A stretch of DNA of 64,000 bases from the NCBI RefSeq assembly GCF_024323335.1, contig NC_066583.1:15032665-15096664 (forward strand). The letters run 5' to 3'. Position numbers and translations under genes: made by a program. Of the stretch, positions 12,021 through 23,175 are shown piece by piece (position 1 is the stretch's first letter; each line of letters starts with the position of its first letter). A model generated the notes under the pieces. That model searched no databases. It saw nothing but the letters and a program-made list of their open reading frames with translations, and was not told where the DNA came from. This stretch comes from Lathyrus oleraceus. Its lineage: Eukaryota; Streptophyta; Magnoliopsida; Fabales; Fabaceae.

Positions 12021-13522
12021 ATGGATTATGGACGAAGGAACACTAAGAAATATAGTTTCAGATGTCCCGACTTGAAAGAGTTAAGGAAGCTAGCATCTTT
12101 TGTATTAGATCCCTTGGACTTCAAACAAAGTCATGGGAAGCTTATGTTCATCTTGTCTGCTAATGTGGTTAAAGGACTCTTGAGTGTGCTAGTGTAGTTC
12201 TATGATCCTCTCTACCATTGTTTCATTTTCCCATATTTTCAGCTTGTGCCTACCTTGGAGGAGTATTCTCATCTTTTGGGGATACCTATTTCCAGTAGAG
12301 TGCCTTTTAGTGGATTGGAGGATATTCCCCGATCTAGTATTATTGCTGAAGCTCTTCACTTGAAGAAGTCTGAGATAGAGGCTCATTGGGTGAAGAAAGG
12401 AGGGTTATTTGGGTTGCCATCTGATTTCCTCATCAAGGAAGCTACTACTTTTTCTCAAGCTGGTAGTATGGACTCTTTTGAAACTATCTTTGTGTTTCTC
12501 ATTTATGGATTAGCTTTGTTCCCTAACATTGACGGTTTTCTTGATGTTAACGCCATTAGACTTTTCTTGATTGGGAATCTGCGCCTACTTTGTTGGGTGA
12601 TATGTATTTCTCTTTGCATCTAAGGATTTCTAAGGGTGGTGAAACTATTGTCTGTTGCATTCCTCTTCTATACAAGTGATTTATTTCGCACTTGCCTCAG
12701 ACACCTGCTTTTATGGAGAACACACAATGTCTAAGGTGGTCTCAGAGACTTATGTCTCTCACCAATGATGATATAGTTTGGTATGATCCGTCTTTAAGCA
12801 GTTTGGAGATTATTGATAGTTGTGGTGAATTCTATAATATGCCTCTCATTGGTACACAAGGAGGAATTAACTACAATCCCGCTTTGGCTCGTCGTAAACT
12901 TGGGTTCGCCTTGAGAGACAAACCTAATAACTTGTTGTTAGAAGGTATTTTATATCAAAAGGGTAAAGATTCCGAACATTTAAAGCAGAATATTGTGCAT
13001 GCTTGGCATAATGTGCATAGGAAAGGAAGATCCAAGCTTGGTTTGCGCAATAATGTAGCTTTGGAAGCTTACACTCTTTGGGTGAAGAAGAGAGTTATGG
13101 AGTTGAAGATGCCTTATCCTGGCGAAAGACCTATGTCTGTGGTTGTGGTTGAGCCATTAACTCTCCCTAACCAAGATGTAGAGGAGTTGGAAGACGCGCT
13201 CGCCAAGATAAAGCAAGAGAAGTATATGTGGGAAGAGCGTTTCCGTGCTTTGAGCAAGAAGAATGAAGAGTTGCAGTTGGAGTCTAAGGACAAAGATGCA
13301 CTTATTGCGATACTTGAAGACCGAGTGACAAAGAGACAGAGAGATCCAGAGGTTTTATCTTCTAGCATGCCTTAGCCTTCCGTTGCTTGGAAGAAGATTG
13401 TTGATCAACTTGTCCTCGAGTAGACTCAGATGAAGGCTTCTTTTAAGACTGAGATCTGACGCATTCGAAGCAAGTACGCACCTGCAGCCAGATCTTTTGA
13501 CGTTGTTGTTAGGGATCCTTAG
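12021..13522 (+). pseudogene. Ogre ORF1 of element A, broken
   Basis: This is the extra gene upstream of gag that characterises Ogre elements; its role is not established. The start is ATG 12021, right after an acceptor-like TTTTCAG that also precedes the ORF1 ATG in E. Recognisable blocks run in order: RRNTKKYSFRCPDL, PTLEEYSHLLGIP, FETIFVFLIYGLALFPN, HAWHNVHRKGRSKLG, then a charged heptad-rich C terminus (EELEDALAKIKQEKYMWEERF, ILEDRVTKRQ) likely to form a coiled coil. Breaks: TAG at 12195-12197, a frameshift near 12575, a TGA near 12679, a TAG at 13373-13375, and further stops before homology-like sequence ends at 13520-13522. No intact product is possible. Confidence 0.85.
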
Positions 13523-13828
13523 GATGACTAGTCTCCTTTTCTCTTGTATCTTTTTATTTTGTTTTCTGAAATTGTACTCAGTGTAATCCTTCCAATTTAT
13601 AGAAATAAAAAGAGATTTTCGGTCATATCAAATTGTTGCAATTGACATTTAAATATTATATATTTGCAAATGATATAGTAAGTTCCTTGAAAATAAAAAT
13701 AATCAAGCATTGCATTTCATGCATCATTTGCATAAGCAGGTTTTTGCCATATGTCTGATTGGTGTTTCTTTTGTGCTTTAGCCCAGCTGACTCACCAGTA
13801 CAATACCTGAGCCAATCATCTGAAAATC
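13523..13828 (+). other. ORF1-gag spacer of element A
   Basis: Non-coding. It contains AAGCATTGCATTTCATGCATC and GCATAAGCAGG, both recognisable in the E element (reverse, about 51060-51100), which shows that E kept this spacer although ORF1 and gag were lost. Confidence 0.6.
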
Positions 13829-15459
13829 ATGGAACATTTGGAGCAAGAGAATAAAGAGCTGAAGGACGAGATCGCCCGCCTGACTGCCATGATGGAGTCA
13901 GTTCTTGCTGCTCAAAACCAAGCTTCTCCAACACCCATAACTCCTCCCGCGAGGATTGTTACTTCAGAGGTGACTACCTCTATCATGCCTGCTACTACCA
14001 CCTATTTCACGCTGAATATGCCTACCAAATGCCGCCCAACTTTGTGCCCGAAGGCTTTGCTCCTACATTTGCTTCCATGTCGGCATCTAGCCCGGTCATG
14101 TCCGTGCCACCTACCGTTGTGCACACTTTGCCTTGCTTAGAGGATACCATCTATAATTCTGAGCCGTCTGAGGGTCCGAATGTTTATAAGAAGATGGACG
14201 AGATGAAAGATCAGTTTCTTGAGTTGCGCAAGGAATTGAAGATGCTGAGAGGTAAAGACTTGTTTGGAAAGAGTGCTGCTGAGTTGTGCTTAGTGCCCAA
14301 CGTCAAAATCCCGGTGAAGATCAAAGTGCCTGACTTTGAAAAGTATAAGGGGTACTCTTGTCCGCTCAGTCATCTTGTGATGTATGCCCGCAAGATGTCT
14401 ACTCAGACTGACAATGATCAATTGCTTATTCACTAATTCCAAGATAGTCTGACTAGTGCTGCACTCTGTTGGTACATGGGGTTGGATAGTGCAAGCATTC
14501 ACACTTGTAACGACTTAGGAGAGGCTTTTGTGAAGAAATACAAGTATAATGTGGACATGGCGCTAGATAGAGACCAACTGAGGTCTATGTCTCAGAAGGA
14601 CAAAGAGACATTTAAAGAATACGCGCAAAGATGGAGGGAGTTGGCTACCCATACCACTCCTCCTTTAGAGGAGAAAGAAATGACAAAGATCTTCTTGAAA
14701 ACACTGAGTTCATTTTATTATGAACGCATGATCGCTAGTGCCCCCCGTGATTTTACCGAAATGGTAAACATGGGGATGAGACTCGACGAAGGAGTCCGTG
14801 AGGGATGGTTGTCAAGAGATGAGGCCTCAACAAGCAAGAGATATGGTAGCAACTTTGGTAAGAAGAAGGATAGCGAGACCAGCACAGTAATCAGTGGGAG
14901 GCAGAGGAGGCCTCAGATCAGAAGGAATCTACCACCCCGTTAACATCATCATCATCAAGTATCATCAGTAATTCCGGTATTTTCTAATCAACAAGCAACA
15001 CCAATTCAACAACAACAACCGCCACAAAGAATGAACACCTACAATAACAACAATACCAATAATAATCATCATCAGCAGAACTTTGAGAGGAAGAAGGTCT
15101 CTTGTGACCCGATTCCTATGTCGTATGCAGAGTTGTATCCCTCGTTAGTTCTCAAGAACTTAATTCAACCGAGGAACCCACCGTAGATCCCAGAACCACT
15201 TTCTTGGCTGTATAAACCTGAGTTCCGTTGTGATTTTCACCAAGGAGCACCCGGACACGATATTGAAAACTACTATCCATTGAAGTATGAGGTTCAAAAG
15301 CTTATGAAGAGTGGTATGGTGTCCTTTGAGGACTGCGCGCCAAATGTGAAAGCAAACCCTTTGCCCGCTCATGGGAACTCTTCAATGAATATGGTGGAAG
15401 GTTATCCTGGAGAATTCAAGGTTTATGACGTCCGGTTTATCCGAAGATCCTTGGTGTAG
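13829..15459 (+). pseudogene. gag of element A, broken
   Basis: Gag forms the virus-like particle and binds element RNA. The start is ATG 13829, followed by a coiled-coil-like run (MEHLEQENKELKDEIARL). The frame shifts between about 13980 and 14030, then continues to 17061. The central gag core is recognisable by DRDQLRSMSQKDKETFKEYAQRW and RMIASAPRDFTEMVNMGMRL (about 14560-14790). A basic and Asn/Gln-rich stretch follows. Near 15228 a C-x2-H-x5-H pattern (CDFHQGAPGH) looks like an Ogre-type zinc finger, but the expected final Cys is Tyr. Stops: TAA 14434-14436, TAA 14941-14943, TAG 15184-15186, TAG 15457-15459. It lies upstream of protease in the same frame. Confidence 0.85.
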
Positions 15460-17061
15460 ATGCACAAGGATATCTGTTTGGTGAGTGACTGTGAACATGG
15501 CCATGATGGTTGTGTTGTTTGTAGTGTGAACCCAAGAGGGTGTGTTGTAGTGAAAAGGGACATCCAACGTCTGATGGATGAAGGCATGATTCAAATTGTT
15601 CAATCCCATCATGTAGATGAAGACGTCAATGTCATATTGCCCATTTTCAAACAACAAGAGCGGTTGATAATTCAATATGACAACAACAACAATAATAATG
15701 TCAGTCAAAGATCAGTATCGCCGTTGGTAATACGGTTAGAGGGCCCAATCCTGTATTCATCTGATAAGGTTGTACCGTACAAGTACAATGCTACAATGAT
15801 AAAGAATGGTCAAGAGGTCCTGTTACCTACGACTAGTTCAGTAGTGAGCATTGCTGATGTAATAAGGGTGACCCACAGTGATCGAGTGTTCCTAGAAAAC
15901 AAAGAAGAAATGATTGTTGGTAAGAAGGCGGAGGTGCCTAATGTAGATCCTGCTGGCTGTTCAAAAGATAAGTCTGGTGAATCCAGCAACTTGAAAGCCA
16001 ATGATGATGATGAGGTACTCCGATTGATAAAGAGGAGCGAGTTTAATCAGGTGGAACAGCTGCTCCAAACCCACTCAAAAATCTTAGTGTTTTCTCTGCT
16101 GATGAATTCTGAAGTGCACAGAGAAGCACTACAGAGAGTTCTTGAACAAGCATACATAGAGCATGATGTTATTGTGGATTAGTTTGATCACATTGTGGCT
16201 AACATCACTGCATGCAATAATCTGAGCTTCTGCGATGAAGAACTCCCTAAGGAGGGAAGAAATCATAACCTGGCTTTGCATATTTCAATGAACTGTAAGG
16301 AAGATGCTTTGTCAAACGTGCTTATTGACACCGGGTCGTCGCTGAATGTGCTTCCGAAGTCAACTTTGTCAAAGTTATCTTACCAAGGAGCGCCTATGAG
16401 GTATAATAGTGTAATCGTCAAAGCCTTTGATGGTTCGCGCAAGACAGTAGTTGGTGAAGTAGACCTTCCAGTCAAGATAGGTCCGAGTGATTTTCAGATT
16501 ACTTTTCAAGTAATGGATATCCACTCGGCCTACAGTTGTTTATTGGGAAGGTCATGGTTTCATGAGGCAGAAGCTGTTACCTCCACTTTGCATCAGAAAT
16601 TGAAATTTGTCAAGAATTGCAAGCTAGTGATTGTTGGTGGAGAGAAGGCGCTGTTGGTTAGCCATTTGTCATCTTTCTCGTATGTTGAAGTTGAGGATGA
16701 GGTTGGAACTCCGTTCCAAACCTTATCTATTGCTGCTGAAAAGAGAGTTGGGGCACCTATGTCCTCGTTGAAAGATGCTCAAAAGATTGTTGAAGAAGGT
16801 ATTGTTGATCCGTGGGGGCCCATGGTAGAGGTCTCCGACAACAAGGGCAAAACCGGTTTGGGGTTCCAGAAAGGCTCATCAATTGCAAGATCTGAAGATA
16901 TGCAACTCAGCTTCTGTAGTGGGGGGTTCACTCATGGCAATGAACAACACTTAGTTGTTGTGCTAAAGGATAGCGACGAGGAAGACTGCACCCACTTTGT
17001 AACGCATGGAAAGACACGCAACAATTGGACTATTGTTGATATTCCTGTTGTTTTGCATTGA
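15460..17061 (+). pseudogene. Aspartic protease region of element A, broken
   Basis: The retroviral-type aspartic protease cleaves the polyprotein. The catalytic motif is LIDTGSSLNVLP (about 16322-16357), followed by the flap-to-C-lobe pattern VMDIHSAYSCLLGRSWFH, typical of Ty3/gypsy proteases. Upstream of it is a linker with an Asn run (YDNNNNNNV). The frame is continuous with gag. A TAG at 16180-16182 splits it. The frame ends at TGA 17059-17061, six bases before the intron donor. In E the equivalent exon joins pol in phase once the intron is removed, so this TGA is probably an extra mutation in A. Confidence 0.85.
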
Positions 17062-17066
17062 TCTAA

Positions 17067-17316
17067 GTAATTGCTTTTATATTTTAAAATCCTTCTCTTA
17101 TGCCTAAGGGAGAAGTGAACATTGTTTGGGCATTTTAAATTTATCATTAATAAAATTAATTCTATTCATCCACATCTTTGATGTTTGTTTTACTTTTTGC
17201 TTTATTCTGAAAATGGTAATCACAAAAAACATAAATAAACAATATAGTTGTCCACCTGCATAATATTTGGTCACAAATTCACTTCTCTAAAATAAAAATA
17301 TCAAATTATTATGCAT
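17067..17316 (+). other. Ogre intron between protease and RT, with damaged acceptor
   Basis: The donor is GTAATT at 17067. By alignment with E (reverse, 50533-50267, ending TTATGCAG) the acceptor of A would be at 17315-17316 but reads TTATGCAT. Ogre elements are known to carry a partly spliced intron here that fuses gag-pro to pol. Lengths are 250 nt in A and 267 nt in E. Removal would keep the frame from protease to RT, apart from the TGA at 17059. Confidence 0.7.
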
Positions 17317-18883
17317 GTTGGCTCCTAACCCCATTGAATACAATGATCCTTCTCCTTCTCCAAATTTTGAATTCCCTGTTTTCGAGGTCGAAGAGGAAAG
17401 TATTATAGAAGTGAGTGATGAATTGACTCATCTTCTTGAGCAAGATGAAAAGATTATTCAGCCGTTTAAAGAACAGATTGAGCTAGCCAACTTGGGTTCC
17501 AAAAATGATGTGAAGGAAGTCAAGATTGGGTCTCGACTGTGTCCAGATGTCGAGAAGGGATTGATTGATCTTCTTCGAGAGTATTCAGATGTGTTTGCTT
17601 GGTCCTATCAAGACATGCCTGGGTTGGATTCTGAGATTGTGGAGCATAGATTGTTGTTGAAGCTAGAATGCCCGCCAGTCAAGCAGAAGTTGAGAAGAAC
17701 GCATCCTAATATGGCTGTGAAGATCAAGGAAGAAGTTCAAAAGCAGATTGATGTCGGTTTCCTTATGACCACTGAGTATCCGCAATGGATGGACAATATT
17801 GTGCCTATACCGAAGAAAGATGGAATAGTCTTCATGTGTGTTGACTATCGAGATTTGAATAAAGCTAGTCCGAAAGATGATTTCCCTCTGCCACACATTG
17901 ATATGTTGGTAGACAATACTGCTAAATTCAATGTCTTTTTGTTTATGGATGGAATTTCCGAATATAATCAGACCAAGATGGCACCCAAAGATATGGAGAA
18001 GACCATATTCATTACACTCTGGGAAACATTTTGTTATAGAGTGATTCCTTTCGGTCTAAAGAATGCTGGTGCAACTTACCAGAGAGCAATGACTACTCTT
18101 TTTCATGATACGATGCATAAAGAGATTGAAGTATATGTCGATGACATGATTGCTAAATAAATTGATGAAGAGGAACATGTTGAGCATTTGATGAAGCTAT
18201 TCCAGCGTTTGAGGAAGTATAAACTCCGCTTGAATCCCAATAAGTGTACTTTTGGTATTCGTTCTGGTAAGTTGTTGGGCTTTATTGTCAGCGAGAAGGG
18301 TATTGAAGTTGATCCTGCCAAGGTCAAAGCAATACAAGAGATGCCTGCACCCAAACCTTAGAAGCAAGTCAGAGGCTTTCTCGGCCGCTTGAATTATATT
18401 TCCAGATTCATTTACCACATGACTGCCACATGTGCACCTATATTCAAGCTTCTTCAGAAAGATCAGTCTTGTGATTGGACCGAAGATTTCCAGAAAACTT
18501 TTGACAGTATCAAAGAATATTTGCTTGAACCTCCGATTTTGTCTCCCCCTGTTGAAGGAAGACTGTTGATCATGTATTTGACTATGCTCGAAGATAGTCT
18601 GGGTTGTGTTCTTGGTCAGCAAGATGAGACTGGAAAGGAAGAATTTTCAATTTACTATCTCAGTAAGAAGTTCACCGACTGTGAGACACGGTATTCTATG
18701 CTTGAGAAAACTTTTCGCGCATTGGCTTGGGCTGCTAAGCGTCTGTGCCAGTATATGTTGAATCATACCACTTTGTTGATATCCAAAATAGATCCAATCA
18801 AGTATATATTTGAGAAGCCTGCTTTAACTGGGAGGATTGCTCGTTCGAAGATGTTGTTGTCAGAGTATGATATCGAATACTGA
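17317..18883 (+). pseudogene. Reverse transcriptase of element A, broken
   Basis: RT copies the element RNA into cDNA. After an acidic linker (about 17340-17560) the domain starts near VFAWSYQDMPGL. Visible RT motifs are VDYRDLNKASPKDDFPLP, LFMDGISEYNQ (first catalytic Asp present, but the usual SGY is SEY), PFGLKNAGATYQR, and the catalytic YVDD box at about 18133-18144. The connection-type region LNYISRF...CDWTEDFQK follows. Stops in one frame: TAA 18158-18160, TAG near 18359, TGA 18881-18883. The ATG at 17315 that opens this ORF was created at the lost splice acceptor and is not the natural start. Confidence 0.9.
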
Positions 18884-19700
18884 TCTCAGAAAGCGGTCAA
18901 AGGTAGTATCTTGGCTGACCATTTGGCTCACCAACCAATTGAAGATTATCAGTCAGTGCAGTATGATTTTCCTGACGAAGAGATGTTATACTTGAAAATG
19001 AAAGATTGTGATGAACCATTGCTTGAAGAAGGGCTAGAACCTGGTTCCTGTTGGGGCATGGTGTTTGATGGAGCTGTTAATCAATATGGAAATGGCATTG
19101 GGGCAGTGATTATTACTCCTCAAGGCACGCATCTACCATTTACAGCTAGATTGACTTTCACGTGTACAAACAACATGGCAGAATATGAAGCTTGCATTAT
19201 GGGGCTTGAAGAAGCCATGAATCTCAGAATCAAGTATTTGGATGTCTTCGGTGATTCCGCTTTGGTTGTGAATCAAATCAAAGGTGAATGGGAGACAAAT
19301 CAACCCGGTTTGATACCATATAGAGATTATGCGAGGAGGATTTCAACTTTCTTTACAAAGGTTGAGTTCCCTCATATCCCTCTAAATGAAAACCGGATGG
19401 AAGATGCTCTTGTAACATTGACGTCAATGATTGTAGTAAAGTATTGGAATGAAGTTCCCAATTTATCTGTGATGCGTCTTGATTGGCCAGCTCATGTGTT
19501 TGTTGTTGAAGAGATTAAAGACGAGAAGTTGTGGTATTACGACATCAAATGTTTCCTCCAAAGTCAGATTTACTCGCCTGGGATATCTTTTAAAGATAAG
19601 AAGACTTTGAGAAGATTAGCAGGCAATTTCTACTTGAATGGTGATATACTGTACAAGAGAAACTTCGACATGGTTTTGCTCAGATGCGTGGATAGACACG
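18884..19700 (+). pseudogene. RNase H region of element A
   Basis: RNase H removes RNA from the RNA-DNA hybrid. Its frame follows the RT frame after TGA 18881. Visible acidic motifs are VFDGAVNQYGNGIGAV (first Asp), NNMAEYEACIMGLEEA (Glu) and VFGDSALVVNQIKGEWE (second Asp), in the order expected of the archaeal-like RNase H of Tat elements. The final Asp motif reads RMEDALVTL where C has RMADALTML. No stop lies inside this stretch. Confidence 0.85.
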
Positions 19701-20779
19701 AAGCAGACTTGTTGATGACCGAAGTGCAAGAAGGTTCCTTTGGTACTTATTCCAATGGACATGCAATGGCGAAAAAGATGTTGCGAGCAGGTTACTATTG
19801 GCTGACAATGGAATTTGACTGTTGCAAAGTTGTGAAGAAGTGCCACAAGTGTCAAATTTATGCTGATAAGATTCATGTTCCTCCGATACTATTGAATGTT
19901 ATCTCTTCCCCATGACCCTTCTCCATGTGGGGAATTGATATGATTGGGATGATTGAGCCCAAAGCTTCGAATGGACATCGTTTCATTTTAGTGGGAATTG
20001 ACTACTTCACAAAATGGGTTGAAGCGGCATCGTACACAAATGTGACTAAGCATTTTGTTGTAAGGTTTATCAAGAATCAAATCATATGTCGTTATGGTGT
20101 GCCAAGTAAGATTATAACTGATAATGGATTGAACTTGAATAACAATATGGTGGAAGCTATTTGTAAAGACTTTAAGATTGCACATCAGAATTCTTCTCCC
20201 TACAGATCCAAGATGAATGGGGTTGTTGAAGCTGCGAATAAGAACATTAAGAAGATTATCCAGAAGATGGTTGTCACGTATAAGGATTGGCATGAGATGC
20301 TCCCTTTTGCTTTGCATGGGATACGTACATCCATCCGTACTTCAACAGGGGCCACCCCTTTCTCTCTTGTTTATGGTATGGAAGCAGTACTCCCCGTAGA
20401 GGTTCAGATTCCTTCATTGCGTTTGCTCATGGAAGCCAAGTTGACTGAAGCTGAATGGTGTCAGACCAGGTTTGATCAGTTGAATTTGATTGAAGAGAAG
20501 AGATTGACTGCAAAGTGTCATGGTCAGTTGTATCAGCAAAGGATGAAGAAAGCTTTTGATAAGAAGGTCAGACCTCGAGTGTTCAGAGAAGGTGACCTTG
20601 TACTCAAGAAGATTTTGACGTTCAAGCCAGATTCCAGAGGAAAATGTACTCCTAATTATGAAGGCACATATGTTGTTAAGAGAGCCTTTTCAGGCGGCGC
20701 ATTGATTCTTACAACAATGGTTGGTGAAGAGTTCACTCGTCCTGTGAACGCAAATGTAGTCAAGAAATACTTCGCCTAA
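19701..20779 (+). pseudogene. Integrase of element A, broken
   Basis: Integrase inserts the cDNA. The N-terminal HHCC finger is damaged: its CHKC half is present (about 19840-19850) but the first His position reads VQEG where C has VHEG. TGA at 19913-19915 replaces the Trp codon that C has at the same site. The core shows WGIDMIGMIEPKASNGH (Asp), IITDNGLNLNNNMVEAIC (Asp) and MNGVVEAANKNIKK (Glu). The C terminus (GDLVLKKILTFKPDSRGKCTPNYEG) is the GPY/F-like module. The frame ends at TAA 20777-20779 after KKYFA, as in C and E. Confidence 0.9.
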
Positions 20780-20915
20780 AAAAATAAAAGAACAACTCGC
20801 TAAGTTGAAAACCCAAAAGGGCGGCTTAGGCAAAAATGAGCGTCTCGGTGGATTGAAAACCCAAAAGAGCGATCCAGGCGAAAATTAGAGACATAAAAAC
20901 AGAAAGAATTTGCCG

Positions 20916-20948
20916 ATAAGTTGAGTACCCCGCCTTGGGGAAACTTAT
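20916..20948 (+). other. Conserved covarying hairpin after pol (element A)
   Basis: Outer arms are ATAAGTT (20916-20922) and AACTTAT (20942-20948); the inner stem is CCCC/GGGG with a GAGTA bulge. The same structure occurs in C with ATAAATT/AATTTAT, in D as in A, and in E with CTAGATTG/CAATCTAG. Confidence 0.7.
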
Positions 20949-21957
20949 GAAAAAAATAGGGACTATGGCAAGTAACTGTATTCTGCTAATCTTCAGATTT
21001 TGAAGACTTGTTTGAGCATAAGGGTTGACATCAGTTCATCCCCAGCAGCAGTCAAGATAACAGTGGATATCAAGAGTTGGTAGAAGGATTAAGGATCATT
21101 TGTATTCAATGTAACCCTTTTTCCATGTAAATTACCATTTCAACTTTGTAAAAATCCATGGAGTCTTGTCATTTACAGACTACCATTCCATTAAATAAAG
21201 TTGAGCTTTTATCCAATAATTTCTACTCTTATTTATTTCAGCCAATAGTTTTAAATTTTTATTATGATCATTTTGAAATAATTTTTTTTAATCAAAATCA
21301 GTTTTTTTTAAATATTTAAAAGCAAGAATTTTTCAAAGCAATTAAAATGAATATTAACAGCATTTCGATGGATAGCAAGTCCTTAAGTGCGAAACATCAG
21401 AGGTTCCCCAAGCAGTTAACCCTTCAGGTATCCCTAGATGCTTGTGTTGATTCAGTTCCTCAGCGGAGTGTTTGACCCTCAGTCGAATTCCTTTCCTCGT
21501 CCCTAGCTGATTTGGTTGATTCAGATACCCTGTCGCGTGTTGTTTTCCCCTACAGAGTTTCTGCCTTCCCCAGCAAAGTTCGTATTTCCTCAGTCGGGTT
21601 GATCTTCAGAGGTGGTTGATCTTCCCCAGTAGATCTCTTTGGTTTCCCTACCAATCGCCATTCAACTTTCTCCCAGTCAGAGTTTCCTCCTGGTTTTTGA
21701 GCAGCTTTTGTTATGATTTTTCTCTATAGGGTTCTCTCCCATTTTTATGGTGTTGACCTAAAATTTCCCACATATTTGATGTTCTTTTCCTAGTAGTTCT
21801 CCTCCTTCCCCAGCTAGGGTTGGACCTTTGGGGTGTTGATCTCTATGTTCTCCAACAGTTGTCTCCATATTTTGTGGATTGACCGAGGATTATACCGGTG
21901 GTTCAAATCCTTTGCGACACCTTTGTATCCTTTGTGATCGTTTTGTCAGCATAATCA

Positions 21958-21961
21958 TCAT

Positions 21962-21994
<33 letters not shown>

Positions 21995-21995
21995 C
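21958..21995 (+). repeat. (ACATAT)n microsatellite
   Basis: About five units of CATATA within the A 3' UTR. A similar tract lies at the equivalent place in C (32805-32860) and a decayed one in D (about 58130-58165). Confidence 0.9.
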
Positions 21996-22330
21996 ATATA
22001 ATTTCATAATTTGCATATCCTGCATCTTCATATTTGATTTGTTTGAGATTCTTATTCTTTGTTATGGCAGTATTTTATCCCCATACAAAATCTGGTGTCT
22101 GTCCTCCTTCAATTGTAGAGTGTCAGCCCCTTAAGCAGAAAGACTTTAACCTTTCACCGTTTCCCCACTGAGTTTGTTTCCTCGTGGATGGTTGTTATTT
22201 TAGTTTCCTCTCTAGTGGATTTTCTGGATGGAATTACTCCCCTTGAGTTATGTCCTCATTGGGTTGAGTCTTGATTGACCGTTTTCTTTCTAGCTCTTAC
22301 CTAGATAGATACTTTGGTCCCCTAAGAGTC

Positions 22331-23175
22331 TATTACCCAGTAACTGGTAATATTCTTCTTAGTTTGCAGTTTGTTACTTCTTGCCCAATACCCGGAAAAA
22401 GTATCCTTATTTTTCTCCTCAGTAGAGTCCCTAGTGGATCTATTCCCCAGGAAGTGTATCCTTGATATGTTCATCCTAACTGGTGATAAATATTTTTTCT
22501 TTCCCCTGCCTGAGTCTATCCTTGATATGTTCACTTTAACCAGTGACGAATATTCTCATTTTTGGTATTCTACCCAGTAAAAAGGTAGTTGTAATCCCTA
22601 TTTTGTTCCCTAGAGAGTTAATCGTTGATATGTTCATCTTAACCGATGACAGGTTTTCTTCTCCTTGTGGTTTGGTACCCAGTAACCGATAGTTGTAAAT
22701 CCTACTTTGTCCACTCGCAGAGTCTATCCATGTTTATCCTAACCGGTGATGGATTTCATCTTCGACGGTTTTCTATCCAGCTTTAGATAGATGTAATTCC
22801 TACCTTTTTTGTTCAGTTGTATATCCTTGATATGTTCATCCTAACCAATGACGGGTATCCTCCTTGGCAATTCCAGGCAAGTCTATCCTTGATGTGTTCA
22901 TCTTAACCGGTGACGGGTTTTCTTCCCTATTGAGTTTATCCTTGATATGTTCATCATAACCGATGACTGATACTCTCACCCTTGGTCTTCTGCCTAGTAA
23001 CTGGTAGTTGTAAATCCTATCTTTTCTACAGTTTCCCCAGTAAGGTTATTCTTACCCAATAACCGGTACTGAATTTCCTCTCTTGGAATCCTCAACGAGT
23101 CATCCTTTATATGTTCATTTTAATCGATGACGGATGTTCTCTCTGTCATATATTTATTATCTCCTTACCCAGATA
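22331..23175 (+). repeat. Array of TAACC-loop hairpins in A 3' UTR
   Basis: Two interspersed motifs. Type 2: stem-CAGTAACC-stem, with TATTACC/GGTAATA (22331-22352), CTACC/GGTAG (22570-22588) and CTATC/GATAG (22773-22790). Type 1: TCATC-YTAACC-GATGA (22634-22649) and TCACT-TTAACC-AGTGA (22531-22546). Spacing is irregular, tens of bases to about 100 bp. Confidence 0.75.
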
